A DNA stretch of 64,000 bases from UBA4132 sp037133675 (GTDB lineage Bacteria; Pseudomonadota; Gammaproteobacteria; Methylococcales; Methylomonadaceae), in NCBI GenBank assembly GCA_037133675.1, contig JBAXNR010000009.1:6209-70208 (forward strand). Direction: 5' to 3'. Below, piece after piece: positions 32,242 through 41,208 of the stretch. Both the position numbers and the translations under genes were made by a program. A model generated the notes under the pieces. That model made no database searches, was not told the DNA's origin, and saw nothing but the letters and a program-made list of their open reading frames with translations. Position 1 is the first letter of the stretch. Every line of letters begins with the position of its first letter.

Positions 32242-33729
32242 TTAATTGCTATAAAACTTACGCAACCGTGAAAATTCTGATGATGCTATCCACGCACCAG
32301 CAACCATAAAAATTCCAGTTACTAATAACCAAGTCAGCCACATTAACTTGGTGTCAAACGCAGGCTGTAGCCATGCACAAATCCATGCCACCATTGCTGC
32401 CCCTAGCATTGGTAAGCACACATCTTTTCCATACCATCGCCATTTCTCAGTAGTTAATAATCGTCTATAAAGAAAATGCGCACTTATCAAAACATAACCG
32501 CCATTCAGTATTACCCATATCCAAGCCGCGCCCATTGCCCCATAACACAGGGTTGCCCAAATCATGGATGGCACCAGCAATACCACTGCAATTATATTGA
32601 GATAGATAGAAAACCTTGTCCAACCATAAGTCAAGGTTAGTAAAAAAGGGATGTGCATCAAACCGTTTAACATTGTACCTAATGCCAGTAAGGCTAATAA
32701 TGGTGCAGCATTCTCTGTCAGTAGCACGTTTCCAGTCCACAGTAATAATAGTTTTTTGCCAAGAAAAGCCAGTATGATAGTAGCGGGAATAATCAGCACA
32801 CTAACCAGTCTTGCCCCTTGGTGATAAACTTTTATTAAGCCCTCAGTATCGCCTTGGGTGAGTAATTCAGTAAATCGTGGATAGTAGGCTTGAGTAATCG
32901 GGGTGATTAACTGATTAAGTGTTGCTGCCACCATGCCCGCTAATGTGTAATAACCAAACAATTCCAAACTCAGTAGACGCGAAAGGATGATTTTGTCAAC
33001 CTGCGTCAATAATAGCGATAACAAGGTAATCACCATCATTCCCCCCGCAAATCGCCCGATTGTTTTTAGTTGTAACAATGAAAATTGAGCAGGTTGTTTA
33101 CTGATGGGTAAATGATGATAGGTCGCCACAATAAAAACCAGAATCGTGATGACTGACACTATACCTTGCCAAAGAAAGAAAAGTTCAATGGTTGGTGCAA
33201 TCCAAATTAACACGGCAACAGCTCCGATTGAACGTAAACTAGCCAATATTGCCCCTACTACATTTAACCAAACTTGTTGCTGTAGCCCGACTATCGCGCC
33301 ACGATAAAGACCTTCAATAAAACGTAATGCAATCACTAAGCCCATTACTGACACTGCTTGAGCTAAAGCTACTGTGGATATTTTTTCTGTTTGTAGCCAA
33401 TGACTAGATAGCCACGCGCTAGATAGCCAAATCACCATGCAAAGAAAAATAGCTATACCAAAACAGATAAACTCCATTGTGCGTAGCAAATCACGAATAG
33501 ATTGTGCGCTATGCGCTCCTGCTGTGTGACGCGCCATTTCTCGGCTTAAAGTTGGAGTCATTCCCATATCAAGCAAAGTAAGCCATGCTTGCAATAAAGT
33601 AAATATGCCTATTAATCCATAAGCCTCCATCCCTAGATATTTAATATAAAAAGGTACAAAGACTAATCCCATCAACGCGGTCCAAGCTTGCCCGAAATAA
33701 TTAGCCAGTACGTTTTTTTTTAATGACAT
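32242..33729 (-). CDS. wzx: Wzx-type lipid-linked oligosaccharide flippase
   Basis: A 495-residue, about 12-14-helix membrane protein of the MATE/MVF superfamily. The N-terminus MSLKKNVLANYFGQAWTALMGLVFVPFYIKYLGMEAYGLIG is typical of Wzx/RfbX. It should flip the undecaprenyl-linked repeat unit to the periplasm. No Wzy polymerase, Wzz or ABC-type O-antigen exporter was found in the window. Confidence 0.88.
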   Translation of the reverse strand: MSLKKNVLANYFGQAWTALMGLVFVPFYIKYLGMEAYGLIGIFTLLQAWLTLLDMGMTPTLSREMARHTAGAHSAQSIRDLLRTMEFICFGIAIFLCMVIWLSSAWLSSHWLQTEKISTVALAQAVSVMGLVIALRFIEGLYRGAIVGLQQQVWLNVVGAILASLRSIGAVAVLIWIAPTIELFFLWQGIVSVITILVFIVATYHHLPISKQPAQFSLLQLKTIGRFAGGMMVITLLSLLLTQVDKIILSRLLSLELFGYYTLAGMVAATLNQLITPITQAYYPRFTELLTQGDTEGLIKVYHQGARLVSVLIIPATIILAFLGKKLLLLWTGNVLLTENAAPLLALLALGTMLNGLMHIPFLLTLTYGWTRFSIYLNIIAVVLLVPSMIWATLCYGAMGAAWIWVILNGGYVLISAHFLYRRLLTTEKWRWYGKDVCLPMLGAAMVAWICAWLQPAFDTKLMWLTWLLVTGIFMVAGAWIASSEFSRLRKFYSN

Positions 33730-33781
33730 TAAGTAATTTGAGGAATGAGTTTATCATTATGGTACTTGTGACAGTTCCGTA

Positions 33782-34543
33782 TCAGATAACGCTAGAGCGA
33801 CGTGGAAACGATAAAATTTTTTTAAAAATACGGCGTAGTTTTCGTTCTATTCTTGTAAAAATTAGCGAGTTTATTTCTGCTTCCTTTGCAAGAAGTTCAG
33901 CCTCTATATTTTTTAAGGCGTTTTCACGAGTCAATATTTTTACTTCTTCGGTATTTGGATAAGTTTTTATTGCCCAAAATGCCCCATAGGGTTTTTCCAA
34001 TGGTCGTAATAGGTTATCTATCAAATGGAATTCTTTGGCGATAAAAAACTGCCAATCCTCACTAAAATCTTCAGGAAGCCAACCCGATTTATGTTCTTGC
34101 CAATCAGCACCATTTAATCCCCATGCATCTTTACCATCCTCATGATATTGAGGCATAAAGCCTAACGGGGTAAAAACAACAACCTGTTTTCGTGCAATTT
34201 TTTCTGTTAAAGCCAATAACTTATGCCCTTCTTCTTTTTCCAGATGTTCTATAACATCCACTAAAAAGACAGTATCAACCGATTTTTCTGGAAAAAAATT
34301 AACCGCCTCATGCCAGCCCATATTCAAAACAACGTAAGAACAATTTCTATCCTTTAGCTTAGCGATTTTTTTTTGTAAATGATCAACATATTCGCCATAA
34401 GGTTCACAACAGATGTGGGTATGCGGTCTGATATAGCTTTGCGGCACAATACCACAACCTATATCCAGCACCACTTCAACTGACTGCATTGCCTGTACGG
34501 CATTCGGCTGTAGCTCATCTTTTTCTAAATACACAATATTCAT
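33782..34543 (-). CDS. class I SAM-dependent methyltransferase with C-terminal coiled coil
   Basis: A 253-residue protein: VVLDIGCGIVPQSYIRPHTHICCEPYGEYVDHLQ (motif I near 28-33) and DTVFLVDVIEHLEKEEGHKLL (motif II-like). The last 50 residues (NALKNIEAELLAKEAEINSLI) form a probable coiled coil followed by a basic tail, as in methyltransferases tied to long-chain glycan assembly. The substrate is unknown. It is separated from the next operon segment by a 304-bp gap. Confidence 0.7.
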   Translation of the reverse strand: MNIVYLEKDELQPNAVQAMQSVEVVLDIGCGIVPQSYIRPHTHICCEPYGEYVDHLQKKIAKLKDRNCSYVVLNMGWHEAVNFFPEKSVDTVFLVDVIEHLEKEEGHKLLALTEKIARKQVVVFTPLGFMPQYHEDGKDAWGLNGADWQEHKSGWLPEDFSEDWQFFIAKEFHLIDNLLRPLEKPYGAFWAIKTYPNTEEVKILTRENALKNIEAELLAKEAEINSLIFTRIERKLRRIFKKILSFPRRSSVI

Positions 34544-34847
34544 AATTTTTAATCACCAATTTTTTATTCGCCCTGTTAGGTATAGTCTAATACCTCAGAC
34601 TACTTGCTAAGATAACCATTATGTATTTCGGAATTTGGCATTTAAAGTCCAAATTCTTTGATTTTTGTCAGCGCAGAACTGAGAATGTAACAGTGATTTA
34701 GAGGAAAACCATTATCAATAAAGTAAATATGCGTTTAACGTTACAGTACACTGTTTTTGTTCTAATCGGTTCATGTAATTTTATGTTGCTAACCTATGCG
34801 TGGAGCTTACTAAAATCCATTAATTTGCGTGACGTGTTAATGTAAGC
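34544..34847. other. 304-bp gap within the polysaccharide cluster with no gene found
   Basis: No credible gene was found. A 37-codon plus-strand frame starts at 34729 but has no ribosome site and no recognisable sequence. A short dyad (AGGTAT-N5-ATACCT near 34580) is visible. The gap divides the CDP-sugar cassette from the assembly genes, so a promoter for the leftward methyltransferase-wzx segment may lie here, but no consensus boxes stand out. Confidence 0.4.
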
Positions 34848-35582
34848 TTAGCGTACACGTTTTAAATAACCATCAGGGGCGACAGTTATTAATAATTTAT
34901 TTTGAATACTTTGATCGATTTCAAATTCATCATGAGTTTTTAAGTATTCCCACACGGCGGTTTTAGGATTATTGCCTTTGCCCCACGGACGGTCGTTCGA
35001 TAATTCATCGGCGACATCTTCAACCACGGTATCCATGACTACGCAATAACTGCCCACGCTAGTTAAGGGCGCGTAAGCCTGTAATTCTGCCAGTACATGA
35101 TCGTGAGTATGATTGGAATCCAAACACACTAATACGCGCCGTTTACCTTGGGCTTTAGCATGAACTTGGGCAATGATGTCAGGTGCAATGCTAGAGCCTT
35201 CTATCATACTGATGCGTTTAAACAACGGATGTGCTTCGATAGCGGTACGATTATGTGGGCGTATGTCGATGTCTAACCCTAATACTTCACCTTCCTCACC
35301 TGTACAACTGGCAATCAGCTCTAGCATGGAGGCAGAAAAAATGAGTGAGCCACCGTGTGCAATACCCGTTTCAATAATTAAATCAGGCTGTACTTGCCAA
35401 ATAATTTCCTGCATGGCGATCATGTCTTGCGGATATTGAATAATGGGTCTGCCTAACCACGAAAAATTATAGGAATATTTCGGGGCTAAGGAGGCTTGCA
35501 TAAACTCAGCAGCGCGAGTTTTTAAGGCTTCATCTTCACCGATGGCAGTAATACGTTGTTGTACTTCTTGTTCAAAGCTCAC
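34848..35582 (-). CDS. CmcI/cephalosporin hydroxylase-family protein
   Basis: A 244-residue protein with a Rossmann methyltransferase-like fold: PDLIIETGIAHGGSLIFSASML (about 66-87), VLGLDIDIRPHNR, VLVCLDSNHTHDHVLAEL and YCVVMDTVVED. This matches the CmcI family, often annotated as cephalosporin hydroxylase but in glycan clusters likely a sugar O-methyltransferase. It ends the CDP-sugar cassette and overlaps the methyltransferase gene before it by 11 bases. Confidence 0.8.
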   Translation of the reverse strand: MSFEQEVQQRITAIGEDEALKTRAAEFMQASLAPKYSYNFSWLGRPIIQYPQDMIAMQEIIWQVQPDLIIETGIAHGGSLIFSASMLELIASCTGEEGEVLGLDIDIRPHNRTAIEAHPLFKRISMIEGSSIAPDIIAQVHAKAQGKRRVLVCLDSNHTHDHVLAELQAYAPLTSVGSYCVVMDTVVEDVADELSNDRPWGKGNNPKTAVWEYLKTHDEFEIDQSIQNKLLITVAPDGYLKRVR

Positions 35583-36636
35583 GATGGTCTACCTGTAAAT
35601 AAGTAAATTGATTATGGGAGGCGGCGATAATTTCTGGTAAATAATTAGAATTCATCACAAAAATATTATCACCCTGTTGTAGTTGGCTAAGGGCTTCGTC
35701 TGGAGCGGACACTTTTAAGCCGCTACCTGCGATAAATTTGTTTTGTTTGGCGGTGTTAATGTCGATAACCCAGTTAATGCTAACACCTGCTCGCTGCATA
35801 TAGAGCGCGAAAATTACGCCTTTGGACGCGCCACCCCAAATTGCATTGTGCTTGAGTTTAGTAAGCGCGGCGAGACGGTCTATATCGGCTAAAAAATCAC
35901 TGGGAAATTGCACTTGATCTTGAGAACAACACACAGGCGTTTGCAAGCTGGCTAAATCAGCAACCACATACAAATACTGCCCACCAAATAGATGTCCTGC
36001 TTCGTGAATTGTACCAAATAGCCGTTGAAAATCGGCAAGACGGAAATAATTGACGTGTTCATAGAAAATATCAAACCACGCACGGTGTTCGATTATCCAA
36101 TCAAAACACGGTACTTCAATATAAATCTGCCCGTTACCACCGTTGGCGTATGCTAATGTACTAAGAAATGCGACAGGATTTTCGATATGTTCTAGTACAT
36201 GACGCAAAATGAGCGCGTCTGCCGCCAAGCCTGAATCAGCAGTAAAACACGTTTTAATAATATTTGGATTACTGCCTTGGTACGCAGGGTCTATACCTGT
36301 AATGTGATAGCCTGCTTGCTGTAGGTATTCCAAAAAGTAGCCCTTGCCACAACCCACTTCAAGTAAGTTTTTATCAGAAAAATGGCGATGAATAATGGTT
36401 TTAACATCATTCAAATGTTGGCGAAATAAGCCCGAACAAGCTTGTTCATTTTGATAATCAGCATCGTAGTCCAACAAACTAGAATCAAATGCGGCATTGA
36501 AGATTAACCCCGTATTATTGTCCTGTACTAAGCGCATATTGCCTTTAGCACAGGCGAGTGCTGTTTTGCTATCGGCAAACATTTTGTTTTGAAAAACAGG
36601 TAAGTTTTGGACATTGAACAATTCACGCTGACTCAT
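35572..36636 (-). CDS. class I SAM-dependent methyltransferase of the CDP-sugar cassette
   Basis: A 354-residue protein: NLLEVGCGKGYFLEYLQQAGYHITGIDP (motif I about 91-97), ADALILRHVLEHIENP and, in the C-terminal third, a second Rossmann-like part (AIWGGASKGVIFALYMQRAGVSINWVIDIN), a two-part layout also seen in the 37488 gene. Probably modifies the branched sugar or the growing chain. ATGA overlap with the upstream reductase gene. Confidence 0.75.
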   Translation of the reverse strand: MSQRELFNVQNLPVFQNKMFADSKTALACAKGNMRLVQDNNTGLIFNAAFDSSLLDYDADYQNEQACSGLFRQHLNDVKTIIHRHFSDKNLLEVGCGKGYFLEYLQQAGYHITGIDPAYQGSNPNIIKTCFTADSGLAADALILRHVLEHIENPVAFLSTLAYANGGNGQIYIEVPCFDWIIEHRAWFDIFYEHVNYFRLADFQRLFGTIHEAGHLFGGQYLYVVADLASLQTPVCCSQDQVQFPSDFLADIDRLAALTKLKHNAIWGGASKGVIFALYMQRAGVSINWVIDINTAKQNKFIAGSGLKVSAPDEALSQLQQGDNIFVMNSNYLPEIIAASHNQFTYLQVDHREL

Positions 36637-37484
36637 GAGGTTTCCTGTAAGCTATTTAAAATCGGTTTATCACCCCAAAACGCCATCGGTTCATAATCGG
36701 GGTAGGGATAATAGCCGAGATTTAGCTGCAACTTACTGTTTTTTTCGCTTAGCCATTGCTCAACTAAACGGCGGATAGAGATGGGTTGAGCGGAGCAAAT
36801 ATTAACGGTGTGATTATTTTGCTGTATTGCCAGTTGAACTAACTGCTGAGCGGCAATTTCTACAGGTAAATAATCACGCAATTGTTCACCACCTGACATA
36901 TTAAACACTTTATCGCCGCAAGCTATCGCTTGTTGCAGTTGCGTGTACAGTGAAGTAGGTGCTTGCCCTGCCCCGTATAAATAAAACAGTCTCGCCCATG
37001 TTAATGTGAAGCTATGGCTATTTTGTAAAAACTGCAATTGTTGATGTAAAGCAGCTTTTGCATAAGCATAGGGATTCGCAGGCTGTATGGGTGTGCTTGT
37101 CGATAACGCGCCTGACTGCATTCCATATTCAAAACACGTTCCAGTAACGACAAGCTTGGGCAAACCTGATGCAATCAATTGCTTGAGAAAGGCATAGTGT
37201 TTGGGTAATTCGGTTTCAAAATGATGCAAAGATTTGTAGTTAGGCAAACCGTCCCATGCTAAATGAATGAGGACATCGGGATAACCCAGTTGTTGCCATG
37301 CATTTTCACTAGGCTTGGCAATATCCATAAGCACAGTATGACATGACTGCCAGTCCTTTAAAGGACTGGCAGTCATTAATCGCGTATCACGCACCACAGC
37401 GACAATTTCCACATCGGTAGTTTGTAAAGCGGCAAAAACATGGCGACCAATAAATCCCGTCGCGCCTGTAACAGCGATTTTCAT
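36633..37484 (-). CDS. NAD(P)-dependent sugar epimerase/reductase
   Basis: A 283-residue SDR protein: MKIAVTGATGFIGRHVFAAL (TGxxGxxG at 6-13), VIHLAWDGLPNY, LVVTGTCFEYG and PYAYAKAALHQQL with Tyr-x3-Lys. By context it is the 4-ketoreductase that finishes the CDP-linked branched 6-deoxy sugar. An odd point is a 34-bp perfect palindrome inside the frame (37343-37376), coding for about 11 residues just after the cofactor-binding part. Confidence 0.82.
   Translation of the reverse strand: MKIAVTGATGFIGRHVFAALQTTDVEIVAVVRDTRLMTASPLKDWQSCHTVLMDIAKPSENAWQQLGYPDVLIHLAWDGLPNYKSLHHFETELPKHYAFLKQLIASGLPKLVVTGTCFEYGMQSGALSTSTPIQPANPYAYAKAALHQQLQFLQNSHSFTLTWARLFYLYGAGQAPTSLYTQLQQAIACGDKVFNMSGGEQLRDYLPVEIAAQQLVQLAIQQNNHTVNICSAQPISIRRLVEQWLSEKNSKLQLNLGYYPYPDYEPMAFWGDKPILNSLQETS
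37343..37376. repeat. 34-bp perfect palindrome inside a coding sequence
   Basis: The DNA reads the same on both strands from 37343 to 37376, centred on CTTTAAAG, with arms ATGACTGCCAGTCCTTT and its complement. It lies in frame within the reductase gene and encodes MTASPLKDWQS-like residues in a loop region. Perfect dyads this long are rare in genes. Confidence 0.85.
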
Positions 37485-37487
37485 TAC

Positions 37488-38714
37488 TTATTCAACCGTC
37501 AAATAAGGCACAGCAGTGACAAATTGCCCGCCCCAGTCACGAATATAAGCCAGTTGCGCCATGATTTCAGTGCGTAAATTCCACGGTAAAATCACCACAT
37601 AATCGGGTTTAGTTTGTTGCAGTTGTTGTTCATCAACGATAGGAATGCGGCTGGCGGGTAAAAATTTGTGCTGTTTAGCGGGATTACGATCAACGACATA
37701 AGGTAATAAATCAGGACGTACACCTGCATAATTTAACAGCGTGTTGCCTTTTGCTGCCGCGCCGTAAGCCGCTACTGTTTTACCTGCTTGTTTAGCATCA
37801 ATCAAAAAGCGCAGGAAATCATCTTTTACTTTATCGGCTTTAGCTTGAAAGCCGCTATAAAACGCAGGCGTGGAGATACCTGCCTTCGTTTCAATCGCTA
37901 ATAATTGTGCCACATTCGGACTAACAGAGCGTTCACCGACATCACTGCGTTGTGCATAAACGCGCAAACTACCGCCGTGGGTAGTCATCTGTTCAACATC
38001 AAATACTTGTAAACCGTTATCCGCAAAAATACGTTGTACGGCGGTCAGTGATAGATAGGAATAATGTTCGTGATAAATGGTGTCAAATTGGTTATCAGTG
38101 ACTAAACGTAATAAATGCGGAAACTCAAAGGTAGCAACACCTGATGGTTTCAACAATATCGCAAAACCTGCAACAAAATCATTGATGTCAGGAACGTGGG
38201 CTAAAACATTATTCGCAGCAGTTAAATCAGCGGCTTTGCCTTGTGCAACTAAGGATTGCGCTAATGCCACGCCGAAAAAATCTTCGACAATGTCTATGCC
38301 TTTAGCTCTAGCGGCATTCGCAGTGCTGGTGGTGGGTTCAATGCCCAGACAAGGGATACTGTGTGCTTTAACATATTGCAATAAATAACCGTCATTTGCG
38401 GCAACTTCAATAACCAGTGCATTCGCTGTTAAGGCAAATCGGGCTATCATAGTGTCAACATAGTGTTCTGCATGAGCAAGCCAACTGCTGGAAAAAGAAC
38501 TGAAATACGCATAATCCGCTGAAAATAATTCATCAGCATTGGCATAATCTTCGGTTTGCACTAACCAACATTCATTACATACCAGCACTCGCAATGGATA
38601 GTGTTTTTCGTGGGTGGATAAACTGGACAGTGTCAGATAAGCGTTAGACGGCGGGGCAGCCCCTAAATCAATAAACGATAAATTGAGTTCGCTGTGACAG
38701 TGGCGGCATTTCAT
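37488..38714 (-). CDS. sugar C-methyltransferase (TylC3/TcaB9-like, three-domain)
   Basis: A 408-residue protein with the three-part layout of NDP-4-keto-hexose 3-C-methyltransferases. An N-terminal zinc site carries C3-x2-C6 and VCNECW near 50. A SAM-binding core has VIEVAANDGYLLQYV (about 97-111) and ANNVLAHVPDINDF. The C-terminal Rossmann domain has VAAYGAAAKGNTLLNYAG and YVVDRNPAKQHKFLP. The IYHEHYSYLS motif carries the catalytic Tyr/His pair of the family. It adds a methyl branch at C3 of a 4-keto sugar. Overlaps the epimerase gene by ATGA. Confidence 0.9.
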   Translation of the reverse strand: MKCRHCHSELNLSFIDLGAAPPSNAYLTLSSLSTHEKHYPLRVLVCNECWLVQTEDYANADELFSADYAYFSSFSSSWLAHAEHYVDTMIARFALTANALVIEVAANDGYLLQYVKAHSIPCLGIEPTTSTANAARAKGIDIVEDFFGVALAQSLVAQGKAADLTAANNVLAHVPDINDFVAGFAILLKPSGVATFEFPHLLRLVTDNQFDTIYHEHYSYLSLTAVQRIFADNGLQVFDVEQMTTHGGSLRVYAQRSDVGERSVSPNVAQLLAIETKAGISTPAFYSGFQAKADKVKDDFLRFLIDAKQAGKTVAAYGAAAKGNTLLNYAGVRPDLLPYVVDRNPAKQHKFLPASRIPIVDEQQLQQTKPDYVVILPWNLRTEIMAQLAYIRDWGGQFVTAVPYLTVE

Positions 38715-39271
38715 AACACAATTCCATGAAAATCTGAGCTAATAAGAGGATGGTTAGCGTCACGCGGCGATAATTCGCTAATCGGCAACTGCCAAGTAAT
38801 ATTTAAACGTGGATCAGTCACTGGTAAACCGCCTTCTGCTTCGGGATGATACGCTTCGGTGTGCAAATAAATTAACTCGCAATCAGGCGTTAAGGCTTGA
38901 AAACCGTGCGCGTAACCTTCGGGAATTAACAAGCTTTTCCGATTGTTCGCAGAGAGTATTTCACCATGCCAGTGTAAAAAAGTCGGCGAATTATAGCGCA
39001 GATCAACGGCAACATCCCATATTTCACCGTGTAGGCAACTGACTAATTTGGTTTCTGAGTAGGGTGGGTGTTGAAAATGTAAACCACGCACCGCGCCTTG
39101 TTGCCTAGTTAACGTGTGATTTATTTGTGCAATAGGTTTGTTTACACCCACTGCAAGAAATTCATCCGCACAATAAAAACGCGACAAAAAACCGCGTTCA
39201 TCAGTGATGGCTAGTCGTTGCACAATTAGCAAACCTTGTAACGGCGTGGGGATAAAATCAAATCGTGCCAT
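38711..39271 (-). CDS. rfbC: RmlC-like NDP-4-keto-6-deoxy sugar 3,5-epimerase
   Basis: A 186-residue cupin protein: ERGFLSRFYCADEF, INHTLTRQQGAVRGLHFQHPP with the catalytic His, VAVDLR with the paired Asp, and IPEGYAHGFQALTPDCELIYLHTEAYHPEAEGG. This is the RmlC family, but in a CDP-sugar cassette, so the substrate should be CDP-4-keto-6-deoxyglucose and not the dTDP form. No rmlA/B/D lie nearby. Overlaps rfbG by 14 bases. Confidence 0.88.
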   Translation of the reverse strand: MARFDFIPTPLQGLLIVQRLAITDERGFLSRFYCADEFLAVGVNKPIAQINHTLTRQQGAVRGLHFQHPPYSETKLVSCLHGEIWDVAVDLRYNSPTFLHWHGEILSANNRKSLLIPEGYAHGFQALTPDCELIYLHTEAYHPEAEGGLPVTDPRLNITWQLPISELSPRDANHPLISSDFHGIVL

Positions 39272-40322
39272 GAGTATAATCTTGAATTTGCGCCAATGTT
39301 AACGCCTGCATATCTTGACCCTCACGCCATGCTTCATGCCATGCGAGAGTTTTTTGTAATGCGGTCGCTAATCGCCAGCGCGGTTGCCACTGTAATCTCT
39401 GCCCTGCTTTACTGCTGTCCAGTTTTAAATAATGAGCTTCATGCGCTTGAGGGGATGAATCACATTGCCAGTTTAAATCAGGGCGACGTGTTGCCAACTG
39501 TTCAATAATCCAACGTACTGAACGCGCATCTTGGTCGAGTGGACCAAAATTCCACGCTTCGGCAAACGCAGCACCGTCAGTAAATAAGCGTTCAGCTAAC
39601 AGCAAATAACCTGATAAAGGTTCTAAAACGTGTTGCCAAGGACGCGTGGCTTCGGGTGAACGAATAATTAATGACTCGTTCGCATCAATAGCGCGTAAAA
39701 AATCGGGGATTAATCTATCCATTGCCCAATCGCCGCCGCCGATAACATTGCCCGCTCTGGCACTGGCTAATGACACACCTGCTGCTTGTAAAAATGATTG
39801 CCGATAAGCAGCAGTCACTAATTCAGCGCAACCTTTACTGCTGGAATAAGGATCAAAACCGCCTAATGCTTCATTTTCACGGTAGCCCCAATGCCATTCA
39901 CGGTTTTCATAACATTTATCGGTAGTAACATTCACTACCGCTTTAACACTGGGTGTGGCGCGGACAGCTTCTAATAAACACACTGTCCCCATGACGTTCA
40001 CGCTATAGGTTTCTATGGGGTTAGCGTAAGAATAACGCACTAAGGCTTGAGCGGCTAAATGCAGCACAATGTCAGGTTGCGCGGCTTGCATGGCGGCTTT
40101 AAGTTGTTCCGCATTGCGAATATCGGCAATGATATGATTGATTAAACCTTGTTCAATATTAGCGACGGTAAAAAGATTGGGTTCAGTTGGTGGTGATAGC
40201 GCGTAACCTGTTACTTTCGCGCCCATAGATTGCAACCATAAAGCTAACCAACTGCCTTTAAAGCCTGTATGTCCTGTTAAGAACACACGTTTATTTTGCC
40301 AAAAATCTACCATATTTTCCAC
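39258..40322 (-). CDS. rfbG: CDP-glucose 4,6-dehydratase
   Basis: A 354-residue extended SDR: FLTGHTGFKGSWLALWLQSMGAKVTGYALSPPTEPNLF is the diagnostic RfbG start (cofactor site GHTGFKG about 17-23). Also VLHLAAQALVRYSY, NVTTDKCYEN, PYSSSKGCAELVT (Tyr-x3-Lys) and ARAGNVIGGGDW. It makes CDP-4-keto-6-deoxyglucose. Overlaps rfbF by 16 bases. Confidence 0.95.
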   Translation of the reverse strand: MENMVDFWQNKRVFLTGHTGFKGSWLALWLQSMGAKVTGYALSPPTEPNLFTVANIEQGLINHIIADIRNAEQLKAAMQAAQPDIVLHLAAQALVRYSYANPIETYSVNVMGTVCLLEAVRATPSVKAVVNVTTDKCYENREWHWGYRENEALGGFDPYSSSKGCAELVTAAYRQSFLQAAGVSLASARAGNVIGGGDWAMDRLIPDFLRAIDANESLIIRSPEATRPWQHVLEPLSGYLLLAERLFTDGAAFAEAWNFGPLDQDARSVRWIIEQLATRRPDLNWQCDSSPQAHEAHYLKLDSSKAGQRLQWQPRWRLATALQKTLAWHEAWREGQDMQALTLAQIQDYTHGTI

Positions 40323-41077
40323 GGTGCTTTACCGCTATCCCATAAGGCTTCCAAATGATTTTTGTCGCGTAAGGTATCCATCGGTTGCCAAAAACCTTGA
40401 TGTGAATAGGCGCGTAATTCATCTTGTTCGGCAAGCTGACTTAATGGCTCGCCTTCCCACGAACTCTCATCGCCTACAATCAAATCAATACAGCGCGGCG
40501 ATAACACAAAAAAACCACCGTTAATCCAACCACCATCACCTTGCGGTTTTTCAATAAAACCACGCACTGTGTCTCCATCCAGATTTAATGCGCCGTAACG
40601 ACCTGGGGGTTGTACGGCGGTAATGGTGGCTAACTTACCGTGTCGTTGATGAAACGCCAGTTGCGCGGAGACATCAATATCAGCAACGCCATCACCGTAA
40701 GTAAAACAAAAAGCGGCTTCATTCTCGACATAATGCGCCACGCGTTTTAAGCGTCCACCTGTCAGTGTGTCATCCCCTGTATCAACCAAGGTAACTCGCC
40801 ACGGTTCGGCATGACGCTCATGCACTTCCATTTGATTATTTTGCATATCAAAGGTGACATCGGAGCTATGCAGAAAATAGTTGGCGAAATATTCTTTAAT
40901 CACATAACCTTTGTAACCACAGCAAATAATAAAATCGTTGATACCGTGTGCGGAATAAGTTTTTAAAATATGCCACAGTATCGGCTTACCACCGATTTCT
41001 ACCATCGGTTTTGGGCGCGTTGAGGTTTCTTCACTGATACGCGTACCTAAACCGCCTGCGAGTATAATTGCTTTCAT
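40307..41077 (-). CDS. rfbF: glucose-1-phosphate cytidylyltransferase
   Basis: A 256-residue nucleotidyltransferase: MKAIILAGGLGTRISEETSTRPKPMVEIGGKPILWHIL, CCGYKGYVIKEYFANYF, FCFTYGDGVADID and FIEKPQGDGGWINGGFFVLSP. These are classic RfbF motifs. It makes CDP-glucose from CTP and glucose 1-phosphate, the first step of the CDP-sugar route. It is the rightmost, and so first, gene of the leftward polysaccharide cluster. Confidence 0.96.
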   Translation of the reverse strand: MKAIILAGGLGTRISEETSTRPKPMVEIGGKPILWHILKTYSAHGINDFIICCGYKGYVIKEYFANYFLHSSDVTFDMQNNQMEVHERHAEPWRVTLVDTGDDTLTGGRLKRVAHYVENEAAFCFTYGDGVADIDVSAQLAFHQRHGKLATITAVQPPGRYGALNLDGDTVRGFIEKPQGDGGWINGGFFVLSPRCIDLIVGDESSWEGEPLSQLAEQDELRAYSHQGFWQPMDTLRDKNHLEALWDSGKAPWKIW

Positions 41078-41114
41078 TTAATTGGCTAAAAAAGTTGATA
41101 GTGAGGCAGGCGTG

Positions 41115-41120
41115 ATTATA
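41115..41120 (-). promoter_or_regulatory. possible -10 box for the leftward polysaccharide cluster
   Basis: TATAAT on the minus strand, 38 bp upstream of rfbF. No good -35 box was found at 16-18 bp, so this is a weak call. Confidence 0.3.
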
Positions 41121-41208
41121 ACGGCTATTTATGGCTTAGATTATTTTTTATGTTAAGCTGTTTTTTGGTAAGTATTCGCTGACCCTGTTAAATTTCCTGT
41201 AAATTCAT

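Noticed and set aside
34729..34842. 37-residue plus-strand frame in the polysaccharide gap
   Set aside because: No ribosome site, no match to a family, and opposite to the surrounding operon.
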